Both the position numbers and the translations under genes were made by a program. This document shows, piece by piece, positions 33,996 to 42,916 of a stretch of DNA of 64,000 bases. This stretch comes from Desulfitobacterium_A sp035539115 (GTDB lineage Bacteria > Bacillota > Desulfitobacteriia > Desulfitobacteriales > Desulfitobacteriaceae), in assembly GCF_035539115.1 (NCBI RefSeq), contig NZ_DATLJA010000086.1, positions 74,732 through 138,731 on the forward strand. The letters run 5' to 3'. Every line of letters starts with the position of its first letter. Within the stretch, counting starts at the first letter, position 1. Under the pieces are notes generated by a model, which worked only from the letters and a program-made list of their open reading frames with translations, did not search any database and had not been told where the DNA came from.

Positions 33996-34373
33996 ATGTC
34001 TAAAGAATGTATTAGCACCGAACGTGCACCAAAAGCGATTGGGCCATACTCTCAAGCAATAAAAGCGAATGGCTTTATCTTTGTCTCTGGACAACTGCCA
34101 ATGGATCCAGCTCTAGGAAAGATGCCTGAGAAGATTGAGGATCAAGCCAAACAGAGCATGGAAAACTTAGCGGCGATTATACGTGAGGCAGGCTCAGATC
34201 TAAATCGGGTTGTCAAGACGACCATCTTTCTGACCAATTTGGACGATTTCCAAACGGTGAATGAAGTCTATGGCCAATATTTTAGCGGGAACTTTCCCGC
34301 CCGGAGTACCGTGCAAGTGGCGAAGCTGCCACTGGGTGCACACGTTGAAATCGAAGCAATTGTAATCGTCTAA
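33996..34373 (+). CDS. RidA-family imine/enamine deaminase
   Basis: 125 residues, the full family length. PKAIGPYSQAIKANGFIFVSGQ and the C-terminal RSTVQVAKLPLGAHVEIEAI contain the Arg and Glu that bind the substrate carboxylate. RidA hydrolyses 2-aminoacrylate and related reactive enamines. YgeX, the next gene, forms 2-aminoacrylate from 2,3-diaminopropionate, so the pairing is functionally sensible: RidA finishes conversion to pyruvate plus ammonia and protects PLP enzymes. RBS GGAGG; sigma-54 promoter upstream. Confidence 0.92.
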   Translation: MSKECISTERAPKAIGPYSQAIKANGFIFVSGQLPMDPALGKMPEKIEDQAKQSMENLAAIIREAGSDLNRVVKTTIFLTNLDDFQTVNEVYGQYFSGNFPARSTVQVAKLPLGAHVEIEAIVIV

Positions 34374-34406
34374 TAGAATTGACAAGACATTGGGAAAGGG
34401 ATAGTT

Positions 34407-35630
34407 ATGAGCGAGAAAATACTTTGGACAGAAAACAAAATGGTGAAGAAATATGGCGAAGGGGTATCTACTGTACTCTTCAGTGCAGCGGAAGTGGAAA
34501 AAGCCAAGAGCTTTCATCAGACCTTCCCAAGCTATGAGCCGACCCCCTTACAGAATCTTTCCCACCTTGCCGAAAAATTAAAGGTGGGTGGAATTTATGT
34601 TAAAGATGAATCATATCGTTTTGGACTGAATGCCTTTAAGGCGCTTGGCGGCTCTTACGCGATTGCCCGTTATCTAGCGCAGCGCTTGCATCGGGACATC
34701 TCTGAACTCCCTTACGCGTTATTAACGTCACAGGAAGTCAGGGAGAAACTAGGAGAGATTACGTTTGTGACCACGACGGATGGGAATCACGGGCGGGGGA
34801 TTGCGTGGACGGCACGGCAACTTCATCAAAAAGCGGTGGTATATATGCCCAAAGGGTCATCAACGTATCGTTTAGCAAAAATTCGCGCGGAAGGTGCTGA
34901 AGCTTCCATAGTGGATATGAATTATGATGATGCCGTCCGGATGACCGCTGCCGAAGCGGAGGAAAAGGGTTGGGTAGTGGTTCAAGATACAGCTTGGGAA
35001 GGGTATGTCGAGATTCCAACATGGATTATGCAAGGGTATGGTACCATGTCTGCTGAAGCCCTGGAGGAATTAAATCGGCTTGGTATCAAAAAGCCGACCC
35101 ATATTTTTGTTCAGGCAGGAGTAGGAGCTCTGGCAGGGTCAGTACAGGGATATTTCGCCTCAGTTTTTGGTGAAGAGCGGCCCAAGACGATCATCGCCGA
35201 GTCGAATAAAGCGGCCTGCTTATTCAAATCAGTACTAGCTAATGATGGTATGCCGAGGAACGTCGGTGGAGAGATGCAGACGATCATGGCAGGATTGGCG
35301 TGTGGCGAGCCCAACCCTATCGGATGGAACATTTTACGCGATTATAGTCAACTATTTTGCTCCTGTCCTGATTGGATTGCCGCGCGAGGAATGCGAACTT
35401 TAGGAAATCCCCTCAAAGGCGACCCCAGGGTCATTTCAGGCGAATCTGGAGCGGTAACGACGGGACTTCTTTTAAGTTTACTTGAAGACAAGAACATGAG
35501 TGAGGTTCGTGAATCCTTGGGCTTGGACGAAAATTCCCAAATCCTGATCTTCAATACCGAAGGAGACACGGATCCAGAAAAGTATCGAAGTATTGTTTGG
35601 GATGGTGAATTTCCCTCAGCAGCACGTTAA
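34407..35630 (+). CDS. ygeX: Diaminopropionate ammonia-lyase
   Basis: 407 residues, PLP fold type II. The cofactor lysine is in FGLNAFKALGGSYA, the DGNHGRGIAWTAR loop grips the substrate carboxylate, and HIFVQAGVGALAG binds PLP phosphate. These, with the catalytic aspartate region near TSQEVREKLG, are features of diaminopropionate ammonia-lyase. It converts 2,3-diaminopropionate to pyruvate and two ammonia. In urate-degrading anaerobes this compound is the carbon-nitrogen core left after ring opening, so this step feeds central metabolism. Overlap or coupling is absent; 33 bp separates it from ridA. Confidence 0.93.
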   Translation: MSEKILWTENKMVKKYGEGVSTVLFSAAEVEKAKSFHQTFPSYEPTPLQNLSHLAEKLKVGGIYVKDESYRFGLNAFKALGGSYAIARYLAQRLHRDISELPYALLTSQEVREKLGEITFVTTTDGNHGRGIAWTARQLHQKAVVYMPKGSSTYRLAKIRAEGAEASIVDMNYDDAVRMTAAEAEEKGWVVVQDTAWEGYVEIPTWIMQGYGTMSAEALEELNRLGIKKPTHIFVQAGVGALAGSVQGYFASVFGEERPKTIIAESNKAACLFKSVLANDGMPRNVGGEMQTIMAGLACGEPNPIGWNILRDYSQLFCSCPDWIAARGMRTLGNPLKGDPRVISGESGAVTTGLLLSLLEDKNMSEVRESLGLDENSQILIFNTEGDTDPEKYRSIVWDGEFPSAAR

Positions 35631-35645
35631 GGCAAAAAAGATTGC

Positions 35646-35684
35646 GGGAGCACAAAAAGAATCTGTCAAAGGTTTTGTGCTCCC
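35646..35684 (+). terminator. Terminator after ygeX
   Basis: GGGAGCACAAAA pairs perfectly with TTTTGTGCTCCC around a 15-nt loop; the tail is only weakly T-rich. Confidence 0.6.
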
Positions 35685-35825
35685 TAAATTTTATCTGCTG
35701 ATTAACCGGCACTAAGTCCTTTGAAAATATCCTGGGTTTAGAGGAGGAGAGTAGGAAATTGCAGTTGGGGCACGAATATGTTATTAGATTAAAGTGCATC
35801 TTTAATTTTCAAATGAGGTGAATCT

Positions 35826-37595
35826 ATGTATCAACTGCAAGATATTCAAAATACGGTTCAACAAACGGCAGATGCCATTGCCGCTGCCCTTAAAATTGAG
35901 GTCGAGATCGCAGACGCTGAGCTGATCCGCATCGCAGGCACGGGGAAGTACTCGAATCAATGTGGAGCTCCGATGAAAGAGGGCTTTGTTTATCGCCATG
36001 TGATGCAGACAGGAAGCACTGTCATTATCGATAACCCTGGTTTTAATCCGCTCTGTCAGCCCTGCCCGCGACGAGGCAACTGTATGGAATACTCCGAAGT
36101 GGCCATCCCCATTGTTTTAGAAGGCCAGGTGCTCGGTGCGATCGGCCTGGTTAGTTTTGACGAAGAACAAGCTAAGCGTTTAATCGATAACAAACAATCG
36201 CTTCTGCAATTCTTAGAGAAGATGGCCGACCTTCTGAGCGCCAAGGTTTCGGAAAATGCCCAAAATCGGGAGCGGGAGCTTTTGACCGGCCAGTTGATTA
36301 CGCTGTTAAACCAGCTCCATGATGGAATTTTATTGGTCAATGAGCAAAAACAAGTCACCCATTTTAATACATTGGGAGCTAAACTTCTCGATTTTTCACA
36401 ATTAAACCCCAAAAAGATCGAGCTGAGCCAAATCCTTGATGATAAGAAAATTTGGAAATCGATCATGAGAGGAGAGTCCTTTTCCGGTCAAATCAAAGGG
36501 AAACGAGTGGCCACCCTGCTTTATTGCGACGCTGTCCCCATAAAAAATAATGGCCTGATTGAGGGTGCAGTCATCAGTCTCAAGGACATGAAGCAGATTA
36601 AAAAGCTCGTCAGAGATACTACGGTCAATGAGGTCGAAACTCATTTCTCCGAAATTATTGGAGATTGTGCGAAGATGAAAAATGTTAAGGAAGTCGCCCA
36701 ACGTGTTGCTCAGAGTAACGCGACGATCCTGATCCTCGGTGAAAGCGGGACAGGTAAGGAATTGTTCGCGCGGGCGATTCATCAAAGCAGTAAACGGCAT
36801 AATCATGCGTTTATTGCCGTAAATTGCGGTGCTATACCTGAGAATTTGTTGGAAAGCGAATTGTTTGGTTATGAGGAGGGATCCTTTACCGGTGCCCGCC
36901 GCGGCGGTAAATTGGGGAAATTCGAGCTCGCTCACAACGGTACGATTTTCTTAGACGAAATTGGCGATATGCCACTTCATCTGCAGGTCAAATTACTCCG
37001 GGTTTTACAGGAAAAACGGGTTGAAAAAATCGGAAGCTCACGTTCTCTTCCTGTCGATGTACGAGTTATTGCCGCGACCCATCAGGATCTTGACAATATG
37101 GTTAAAACCGGTGAGTTCCGTGAAGATCTGTATTATCGCCTCAACGTCATTCCGCTTACAATTCCGCCTCTGCGCGAGCGTAAAGAAGATATCCCCATCC
37201 TGATTCAGTTTTATCTCGAGCATTACTGTGAGGTGACAGGGAAGGCTGTTAAAGGGTTGATGCCCGAGACGGAGCAGATTCTTGAACGCTATTCCTGGCC
37301 TGGAAATGTTCGCGAATTGGGAAACGTCATCGAATATTGTGTCACAATGTCTCAGCAGGACACCATCACGGCTAAGCTTTTGCCAGAACGGGTCAAGGCT
37401 GATCTAACATCACGACCTACCAATTCAGGGTTGAATCTGAAAGAGCTAGAACGCGAGACGATTATGAAGGCGCTGGCCCAGGCCGAAGCCTCAGGCGATA
37501 AAGAAGAGACCGCAAAGTTGCTGGGAATCAGCCGCGCCACGCTCTATCGCAAGATTAAGGAATATCAGATAACGGCTAATAAAACGTATTCTTAA
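35826..37595 (+). CDS. YgeV-like sigma-54-dependent activator 2
   Basis: 589 residues and collinear with the activator at 26063. The N-terminal sensor repeats IEVEIADAELIRIAGTGKY and the C-x2-C-x5-C set (Cys77, 80, 86). A PAS-like linker, the AAA+ domain (Walker A GESGTGKE, Walker B FLDEIGD) and a Fis-type helix-turn-helix (TAKLLGISRATLYRKI) follow. The sigma-54 contact loop reads GSFTGA instead of GAFTGA, a substitution seen in some active members. It probably drives the ygeY-ygeW-arcC promoter immediately downstream. Two paralogues may sense different purine intermediates. Confidence 0.92.
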   Translation: MYQLQDIQNTVQQTADAIAAALKIEVEIADAELIRIAGTGKYSNQCGAPMKEGFVYRHVMQTGSTVIIDNPGFNPLCQPCPRRGNCMEYSEVAIPIVLEGQVLGAIGLVSFDEEQAKRLIDNKQSLLQFLEKMADLLSAKVSENAQNRERELLTGQLITLLNQLHDGILLVNEQKQVTHFNTLGAKLLDFSQLNPKKIELSQILDDKKIWKSIMRGESFSGQIKGKRVATLLYCDAVPIKNNGLIEGAVISLKDMKQIKKLVRDTTVNEVETHFSEIIGDCAKMKNVKEVAQRVAQSNATILILGESGTGKELFARAIHQSSKRHNHAFIAVNCGAIPENLLESELFGYEEGSFTGARRGGKLGKFELAHNGTIFLDEIGDMPLHLQVKLLRVLQEKRVEKIGSSRSLPVDVRVIAATHQDLDNMVKTGEFREDLYYRLNVIPLTIPPLRERKEDIPILIQFYLEHYCEVTGKAVKGLMPETEQILERYSWPGNVRELGNVIEYCVTMSQQDTITAKLLPERVKADLTSRPTNSGLNLKELERETIMKALAQAEASGDKEETAKLLGISRATLYRKIKEYQITANKTYS

Positions 37596-37600
37596 AGGCG

Positions 37601-37636
37601 AGTCTCATGAAGAGAAATGTGTCGCGATATGAGACT
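37601..37636. promoter_or_regulatory. Inverted repeat, possible activator binding site or terminator
   Basis: AGTCTCAT and ATGAGACT are separated by 20 nt, about 130 bp upstream of the sigma-54 promoter, a normal distance for an upstream activating sequence. The long loop argues against an efficient terminator. Confidence 0.35.
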
Positions 37637-37767
37637 GGACAGAAAGACTCCCACTGGGGTAAGGAATAGGCATAAATAGTGATCTGGGATAAAACTTAAC
37701 AGTCTCAAAGCGAGATTTTCCCCCTAAATACTCAAACGTAAATGAGTGTTTTACGACCCTGTTAAAT

Positions 37768-37782
37768 TGGCACGCTTTTTGC
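37768..37782 (+). promoter_or_regulatory. Sigma-54 promoter before ygeY
   Basis: TGGCAC-GCTTT-TTGCA matches the consensus exactly; 83 bp upstream of ygeY. Confidence 0.88.
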
Positions 37783-37865
37783 AAAGAAATAGGGTATACA
37801 GAAGCAAAAAATGTGAGACGTCAATCAAGGAACTTAACAGGTGATGAAAGAAAGGGGTAATCAGC

Positions 37866-39113
37866 GTGGAGAACTTTGCCAAAGTCCTGGAGATGGCCCA
37901 AGCGTACAAGCCAGAAATGAGTCGCTTTTTACGGGATCTGATCGCCATTCCGAGCGAAAGCTGCGGAGAAGAAAAAGTTGTCTTGCGAATTAAAGAAGAA
38001 ATGGAAAAGGTGGGCTTTGATAAAGTCGTGATTGACCCCATGGGGAACATCCTCGGATATATTGGTCATGGTCAACACGTGATCGCCATGGATGCCCATA
38101 TCGATACTGTGGGTATCGGGGATCGCTCGCTTTGGGAATATGACCCTTATCAAGGGTATGAAGATGACGAGATCATTATCGGTCGAGGGGGAAGCGATCA
38201 AAGCGGAGGGATGGCCTCCATGGTTTATGCGGGCAAGATTATCAAAGAATTAGGACTTGAAGATGACTATACGCTGATCGTTGTGGGTTCTGTTCAAGAA
38301 GAAGATTGTGATGGCTTATGCTGGCAGTATATTGTCAATGAGGACAAACTCCATCCGGAATTCGTAGTCATTACGGAACCAACCGATGGCAAGATCTATC
38401 GCGGACATCGTGGCCGGATGGAAATTAAAGTGACCACGAAAGGCATCAGCTGCCATGGTTCAGCTCCAGAACGTGGAGATAATGCGATCTTCAAAATGGC
38501 TCCAATTCTCAACGAACTGCGTGCGCTCCATGAAAACCTCACTGATCATCCTTTCCTCGGTAAAGGCAGCTTAACCGTTTCCGAAGTCTTCTTTACCTCA
38601 CCTTCTCGTTGTGCCGTTGCTGATAGCTGCTGGATTTCCCTTGACCGTCGCTTAACTGCCGGAGAAACAGCCGAATTCGCGCTGCAACAGATCCGAAACC
38701 TGCCTGCCGTTAAAGCGGCCCAAGCGGAAGTGACGATGTATACTTACGAACGGCCTTCTTATACCAATCTGGTTTATCCGACCGATTGCTACTTCCCCAC
38801 CTGGCTCATTGAAGAAGAACACCCACTTTGCACGACACTCGAAGAATCTTATCAAGAGTTATTCCATGAAACCCCAGTCTTAGATAAATGGACCTTCTCC
38901 ACCAATGGCGTTTCAATCATGGGCCGATATGGTATTCCCTGTATTGGTTTTGGTCCCGGCCATGAAGACCAAGCGCATGCCCCCAATGAAAAAACTTGGA
39001 AAAAGGAATTGGTCAATGCGGCTGCGATGTATGCCGTTATTCCCATGCTCTATACCCAAAAATACGCAGCGAAAATGCCAGAGACCACGGAAAACTTACT
39101 TCGGGTCGACTGA
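37866..39113 (+). CDS. ygeY: YgeY-type M20 metallohydrolase
   Basis: 415 residues, GTG start behind AAAGGGG. M20 metal-binding residues are in order: His/Asp in AMDAHIDTVG, the bridging Asp in GRGGSDQSGGMAS, Glu in QEEDCDG, a further ligand in VITEPTDG, and His in GFGPGHEDQAHAPNE. The dimerisation (lid) domain lies between. Family members cleave amide or carbamoyl-type bonds of amino-acid derivatives. In urate loci YgeY is thought to release diaminopropionate or a carbamoylated precursor for YgeW and YgeX. It begins the operon ygeY-ygeW-arcC. Confidence 0.92.
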   Translation: MENFAKVLEMAQAYKPEMSRFLRDLIAIPSESCGEEKVVLRIKEEMEKVGFDKVVIDPMGNILGYIGHGQHVIAMDAHIDTVGIGDRSLWEYDPYQGYEDDEIIIGRGGSDQSGGMASMVYAGKIIKELGLEDDYTLIVVGSVQEEDCDGLCWQYIVNEDKLHPEFVVITEPTDGKIYRGHRGRMEIKVTTKGISCHGSAPERGDNAIFKMAPILNELRALHENLTDHPFLGKGSLTVSEVFFTSPSRCAVADSCWISLDRRLTAGETAEFALQQIRNLPAVKAAQAEVTMYTYERPSYTNLVYPTDCYFPTWLIEEEHPLCTTLEESYQELFHETPVLDKWTFSTNGVSIMGRYGIPCIGFGPGHEDQAHAPNEKTWKKELVNAAAMYAVIPMLYTQKYAAKMPETTENLLRVD

Positions 39114-39204
39114 GTGTTTCAATCGAAAGACTCTAAGATTCTCTAAGTTAGGTGAAGAGTTATACTACCTTGAAATCAGAAAATATTAGAAGGAGAGATT
39201 TTAG

Positions 39205-40209
39205 ATGCAAACTATTTTTCACGGCCGACATTTCATTAATCTTGAAGATTTCACCAAAGAAGAAGTCGATACAATGATCGAGGTTTCGCTCGATCTGAAG
39301 AGAAAGTTCGCGATGGGTGTTGATACACCTTACCTACAAAATAAAACCATGTTCCTGATGTTCTTCGAGCAATCCACTAGAACACGGAATTCGATGGAAG
39401 CGGGGATCGCTCAACTGGGCGGTCATGCTAACTACCTTGATTCCAGCAGTATGCAAGTGGCTCATGGCGAAACAGCGAAAGATACAGGAGTCATTCTTTC
39501 CCGTTTTGGACATGCCATCGCCGCCCGTTATTGCAACTGGGGCGTGGGCAATAAATACCTCAATGAATTGGCTAAGTGGTCGACAGCTCCGGTTATGAAT
39601 CTGCAATGCGATCTTTACCATCCCTTTCAAGCTCTTGCCGACCTGATGACCATGAAAGAGAAAGTCGGGGATCTGAAACGGGTTAAAGTATCCATTATCT
39701 GGGCGTATGCGGAAAGCCATAAAAAGCCGATTTCGGTTCCGGTATCCCAAATTTTGCTCTTCCCACGCTATGGTATGGATGTCGTCTTGGCCCATCCGAA
39801 AGGTTGGGAACTGCCTGACTGGGTTATTGATCAAGCGAAAGTTAATGCTACCCGTTATGGGGGTACGGTTACGATCACGAATAATGAAGCCGAAGCTTAT
39901 GCAGGGGCAGACATCGTCATTCCGAAAAACTGGGGAAGTTGGGTTAACGACCAAACGGGAGCAACACTTGTTGGCGCTTCGAAAGTCGTCGATGATAAAC
40001 TGATGGCTCAAAAATCCTGGAAATGCACCGAAGCCAAAATGGCGACCGCTGATAAAGATGTGATGTATATGCACGCGTTGCCGGCTGATCGCGATAATGA
40101 AGTCGAAAATTCGGTCATTGATGGGCCTCATTCGATTGTCTATGATGAAGCAGAAAATCGTATTCATACAGCCAAAGCAGTGATGACTTTATTGATGGGT
40201 GGCAGATAA
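39205..40209 (+). CDS. ygeW: Knotted carbamoyltransferase YgeW
   Basis: 334 residues of the aspartate/ornithine transcarbamoylase superfamily. The carbamoyl-phosphate loop is EQSTRTRNSMEAG, with DLYHPFQALADLMTM as the HPxQ motif. The second domain carries the YgeW-type WAYAESHKKPISVPVSQ and IPKNWGSW segments in place of normal ornithine or aspartate loops. It most likely runs phosphorolytically, releasing carbamoyl phosphate from a carbamoylated amino acid, and the next gene, carbamate kinase, turns that into ATP. It ends three bases before arcC starts. Confidence 0.94.
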   Translation: MQTIFHGRHFINLEDFTKEEVDTMIEVSLDLKRKFAMGVDTPYLQNKTMFLMFFEQSTRTRNSMEAGIAQLGGHANYLDSSSMQVAHGETAKDTGVILSRFGHAIAARYCNWGVGNKYLNELAKWSTAPVMNLQCDLYHPFQALADLMTMKEKVGDLKRVKVSIIWAYAESHKKPISVPVSQILLFPRYGMDVVLAHPKGWELPDWVIDQAKVNATRYGGTVTITNNEAEAYAGADIVIPKNWGSWVNDQTGATLVGASKVVDDKLMAQKSWKCTEAKMATADKDVMYMHALPADRDNEVENSVIDGPHSIVYDEAENRIHTAKAVMTLLMGGR

Positions 40210-40211
40210 AC

Positions 40212-41162
40212 GTGAACAAATTAGCTGTTGTAGCTATCGGCGGGAACTCTTTGATTCGAGATAATGCCCATCAAAGCGTCGAAGATCAATACGCAGCAAT
40301 TGTGGAAACAGCGCGCCATATTGTGGGCATGATTGAGCAAGGGTATGAAGTGATCGTTACCCACGGCAACGGCCCGCAGGTTGGGTTTATTCTCCGCCGA
40401 GCGGAAATTGCCAGTGAAGTGGCAGCGATGCATGGTGTGCCGCTCGTTAGTTGCGGTGCGGATACCCAAGGTTCGATCGGCTATCAGATCCAACAAGCGA
40501 TTGATAATGAGTTCAGACTACGGGGGATCAGAAAATCCGCAGTCACGATCATTACGCAAGTTTTGGTGGATAAGAATGATCCAGCCTTTCTGAAACCCTC
40601 TAAGCCGATTGGTTCTTTCTACAGCGAAGAACAGGCTCACCTGATTCAAAAAGAAAATCCAAGTTGGGTTATGGTCAGTGACGCAGGCCGGGGTTATCGG
40701 CGTGTCGTCCCTTCGCCGGCCCCGCGTCAAATCGTGGAGAAAGAAGTCATCAATTTGCTGGTCAATGCCGGCTATTGTGTCATCGGAGCCGGTGGCGGCG
40801 GAATCCCGGTCGTAGTTAAGGAAAATGGCGGATTTGATGGCGTAGATGCCGTCATCGATAAGGATTTTGCCTCTAGCCTCTTAGCAACTCAACTAGCCGC
40901 TGATTTGCTCATCATCTCGACTGGCGTACCTCAGGTTTATTTAAATTATGGGCTGCCGACTGAGAAGGCGTTAGATCGAATAACTCTCGCTGAAATCAAA
41001 GAATATGTCCAAGAAAACCACTTCACACCGGGAAGCATGTTGCCCAAAGTTCAAGCCGTGATTAATTTTCTTGAAGCGGGCGGTAAAGAAGCGATTATTA
41101 CAAACCCTGAATCGTTGGAAGAAGCAGTCGCAGGTAGAACGGGGACACACATTATTCCTTGA
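40212..41162 (+). CDS. arcC: Carbamate kinase
   Basis: 316 residues, GTG start directly after ygeW (2-bp gap), so translation is coupled. Motifs are AIGGNSLIRD, VTHGNGPQVG, IGAGGGGIPVV and the PGSMLPKVQA nucleotide region. Converts carbamoyl phosphate plus ADP to ATP, CO2 and ammonia. Together with ygeW it gives substrate-level phosphorylation from purine nitrogen. Confidence 0.95.
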   Translation: MNKLAVVAIGGNSLIRDNAHQSVEDQYAAIVETARHIVGMIEQGYEVIVTHGNGPQVGFILRRAEIASEVAAMHGVPLVSCGADTQGSIGYQIQQAIDNEFRLRGIRKSAVTIITQVLVDKNDPAFLKPSKPIGSFYSEEQAHLIQKENPSWVMVSDAGRGYRRVVPSPAPRQIVEKEVINLLVNAGYCVIGAGGGGIPVVVKENGGFDGVDAVIDKDFASSLLATQLAADLLIISTGVPQVYLNYGLPTEKALDRITLAEIKEYVQENHFTPGSMLPKVQAVINFLEAGGKEAIITNPESLEEAVAGRTGTHIIP

Positions 41163-41519
41163 TTCAATATGTCTTAAGGAAAATAAAAGAATTTTGGGTC
41201 GAGTAGCTTCCCGCACATCCATTCACTCAGCGCTCCAGGACTGGCACACTTGTCTCTGAGGGAGCTCTGCCAAACCCTTCTGCTTTCTGCAAGTCAACCA
41301 GTGGCGCCGCTAACCCTCAGAAGCGTTGTGCGCCATAGCGCCCCTCCGCGAAATCGTTTATTCCTGTGCGATATAGGAGACTTGGCTTAGAGTTGAGGTA
41401 CGAAGTTCAAGCCTTAGTCGACTTATCCTCGAAGGGGAGAAGCTACGTTTGTGGGTCTTTTTAGTCATTCTTAAAGAATTTTTCAGGGCAGAACGTATCT
41501 CTGCCAAGGAGAGAAAAAC
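41163..41519. other. Intergenic region with hairpin abutting the hyuA ribosome site
   Basis: No ORF or terminator with a clear T-run. At 41487-41505 GGCAGA-ACGTATC-TCTGCC forms a small hairpin directly adjoining AAGGAGAG, which could modulate initiation of the dihydropyrimidinase gene. I found no sigma-54 motif of correct spacing; hyuA may be read from ygeY or from an unseen promoter here. Confidence 0.4.
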
Positions 41520-42902
41520 ATGGCTATTGTATTAAGCGGTGGTCAAATTGTCACAGCCCTCGAAACATATGAAGCAGACGTACGCATTGAAGACGAAAAG
41601 ATTGTTGCCCTCGGGAAAAATATCCGACAAGCACAAGATAAAGTCTTAGATGTGGATGGCTGCTTTTTGTTTCCGGGAGGAATTGACCCCCATACGCATT
41701 TTGACCTGCCTTCAGCAGGAACGGTAACTGCCGATGATTTCGCGAGTGGGACGAAGGCGGCCCTTCTGGGGGGAACGACAACCATTATCGATTTTGCTAC
41801 CCAATTTAAAGGTGAAAGCTTACACCAAGGTTTAGCAAACTGGCACGCTAAAGCTCAGGGGAAATCCTATGCTGATTATGGCTTTCATATGGCGATTACG
41901 GATTGGAACGATGCTGTGGCCCAAGAAATGCAGAAACTCGTCCAAGAGGAAGGCGTCTCTTCCTTTAAATTTTACATGGCCTACAAAGGAAGCTTACAAG
42001 TCGATGATGGTGTCCTGTTGCAGGCCTTCCGTGAGAGCAAACGGAGCGGAGCCCTGCTCTGTTTGCATTGTGAAAACGGGGATATCATCGCTGAACTCGT
42101 AAAAGAAGCTCACGACGAAGGAAAACTGGAGACCTCTTTTCATCCACATACGCGGCCCATTCTTGCGGAACGAGAGGCAACCTCACGGGCTATTGCCTTA
42201 GCGGAACTAGCACAGGCGCCAGTTTATATTGTTCATCTGACCTCCGGCGAAGCGCTTCAAGTTGTGACTCAAGCTAAAAGACGAGGTCTTAACGTTTACG
42301 CCGAAACCTGTCCCCAGTATCTCTTGCTTGATGAATCGGTCTACGATTTACCTGAATTTGAGGGCGCCAAGTATGTGATCTCGCCGCCACTGCGGGCGAA
42401 GGAAAACCAAGATGCCCTCTGGCAGGGAATCAAAGATCATTGGATTGAGACAGTGGCTACGGATCATTGTTCCTTTAATTTTCAGGGTCAGAAGGAATTG
42501 GGACGCGAGGATTTCAGTAAAATTCCTAACGGCATGCCCGGGGTTGAAACGCGCTTGGCTCTGCTCTACACCTACGGCGTCGTTCCCGGAAAAATATCAC
42601 TCCAGGAATTTGTCAATCTGACCTCAACTCATGCTGCCCAACTTTTCGGACTCTATCCCCGCAAAGGGGTGATTGCCGTAGGCAGTGATGCTGATATCGT
42701 GGTTTGGGATCCGGGAATAAGGGCAGTGATTTCCGCCCAGACCCAGGCTCAACAGGTTGACTATTCGCCTTATGAAGGGTTCACCCAAATAGGTCAAGCG
42801 CGTCATGTCTTTTTACGCGGTCAGCACGTGGTGAGCGAGGGGCAAATGAATTCGGAATATCCTCAGGGAAAATACCTCTATCGTGATGCGTTTTCCACAT
42901 GA
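41520..42902 (+). CDS. hyuA: Dihydropyrimidinase / hydantoinase
   Basis: 460 residues of the cyclic amidohydrolase family. GGIDPHTHFDLP holds the first two metal His, FKFYMAYKG the bridging carboxylated Lys, and YIVHLTSGEAL and VATDHCSFN further ligands. It hydrolyses cyclic ureides such as hydantoins and dihydropyrimidines. In this locus its role is probably opening the five- or six-membered ring of a reduced purine intermediate. Its last codon overlaps the extended reading frame of the XdhD-like gene, so the two are co-translated. Confidence 0.93.
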   Translation: MAIVLSGGQIVTALETYEADVRIEDEKIVALGKNIRQAQDKVLDVDGCFLFPGGIDPHTHFDLPSAGTVTADDFASGTKAALLGGTTTIIDFATQFKGESLHQGLANWHAKAQGKSYADYGFHMAITDWNDAVAQEMQKLVQEEGVSSFKFYMAYKGSLQVDDGVLLQAFRESKRSGALLCLHCENGDIIAELVKEAHDEGKLETSFHPHTRPILAEREATSRAIALAELAQAPVYIVHLTSGEALQVVTQAKRRGLNVYAETCPQYLLLDESVYDLPEFEGAKYVISPPLRAKENQDALWQGIKDHWIETVATDHCSFNFQGQKELGREDFSKIPNGMPGVETRLALLYTYGVVPGKISLQEFVNLTSTHAAQLFGLYPRKGVIAVGSDADIVVWDPGIRAVISAQTQAQQVDYSPYEGFTQIGQARHVFLRGQHVVSEGQMNSEYPQGKYLYRDAFST

Positions 42903-42916
42903 AAGGTGGGATGAAG

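Noticed and set aside
41245..41262. Sigma-54-like TGGCAC before hyuA
   Set aside because: No GC at the -12 position with the required spacing.
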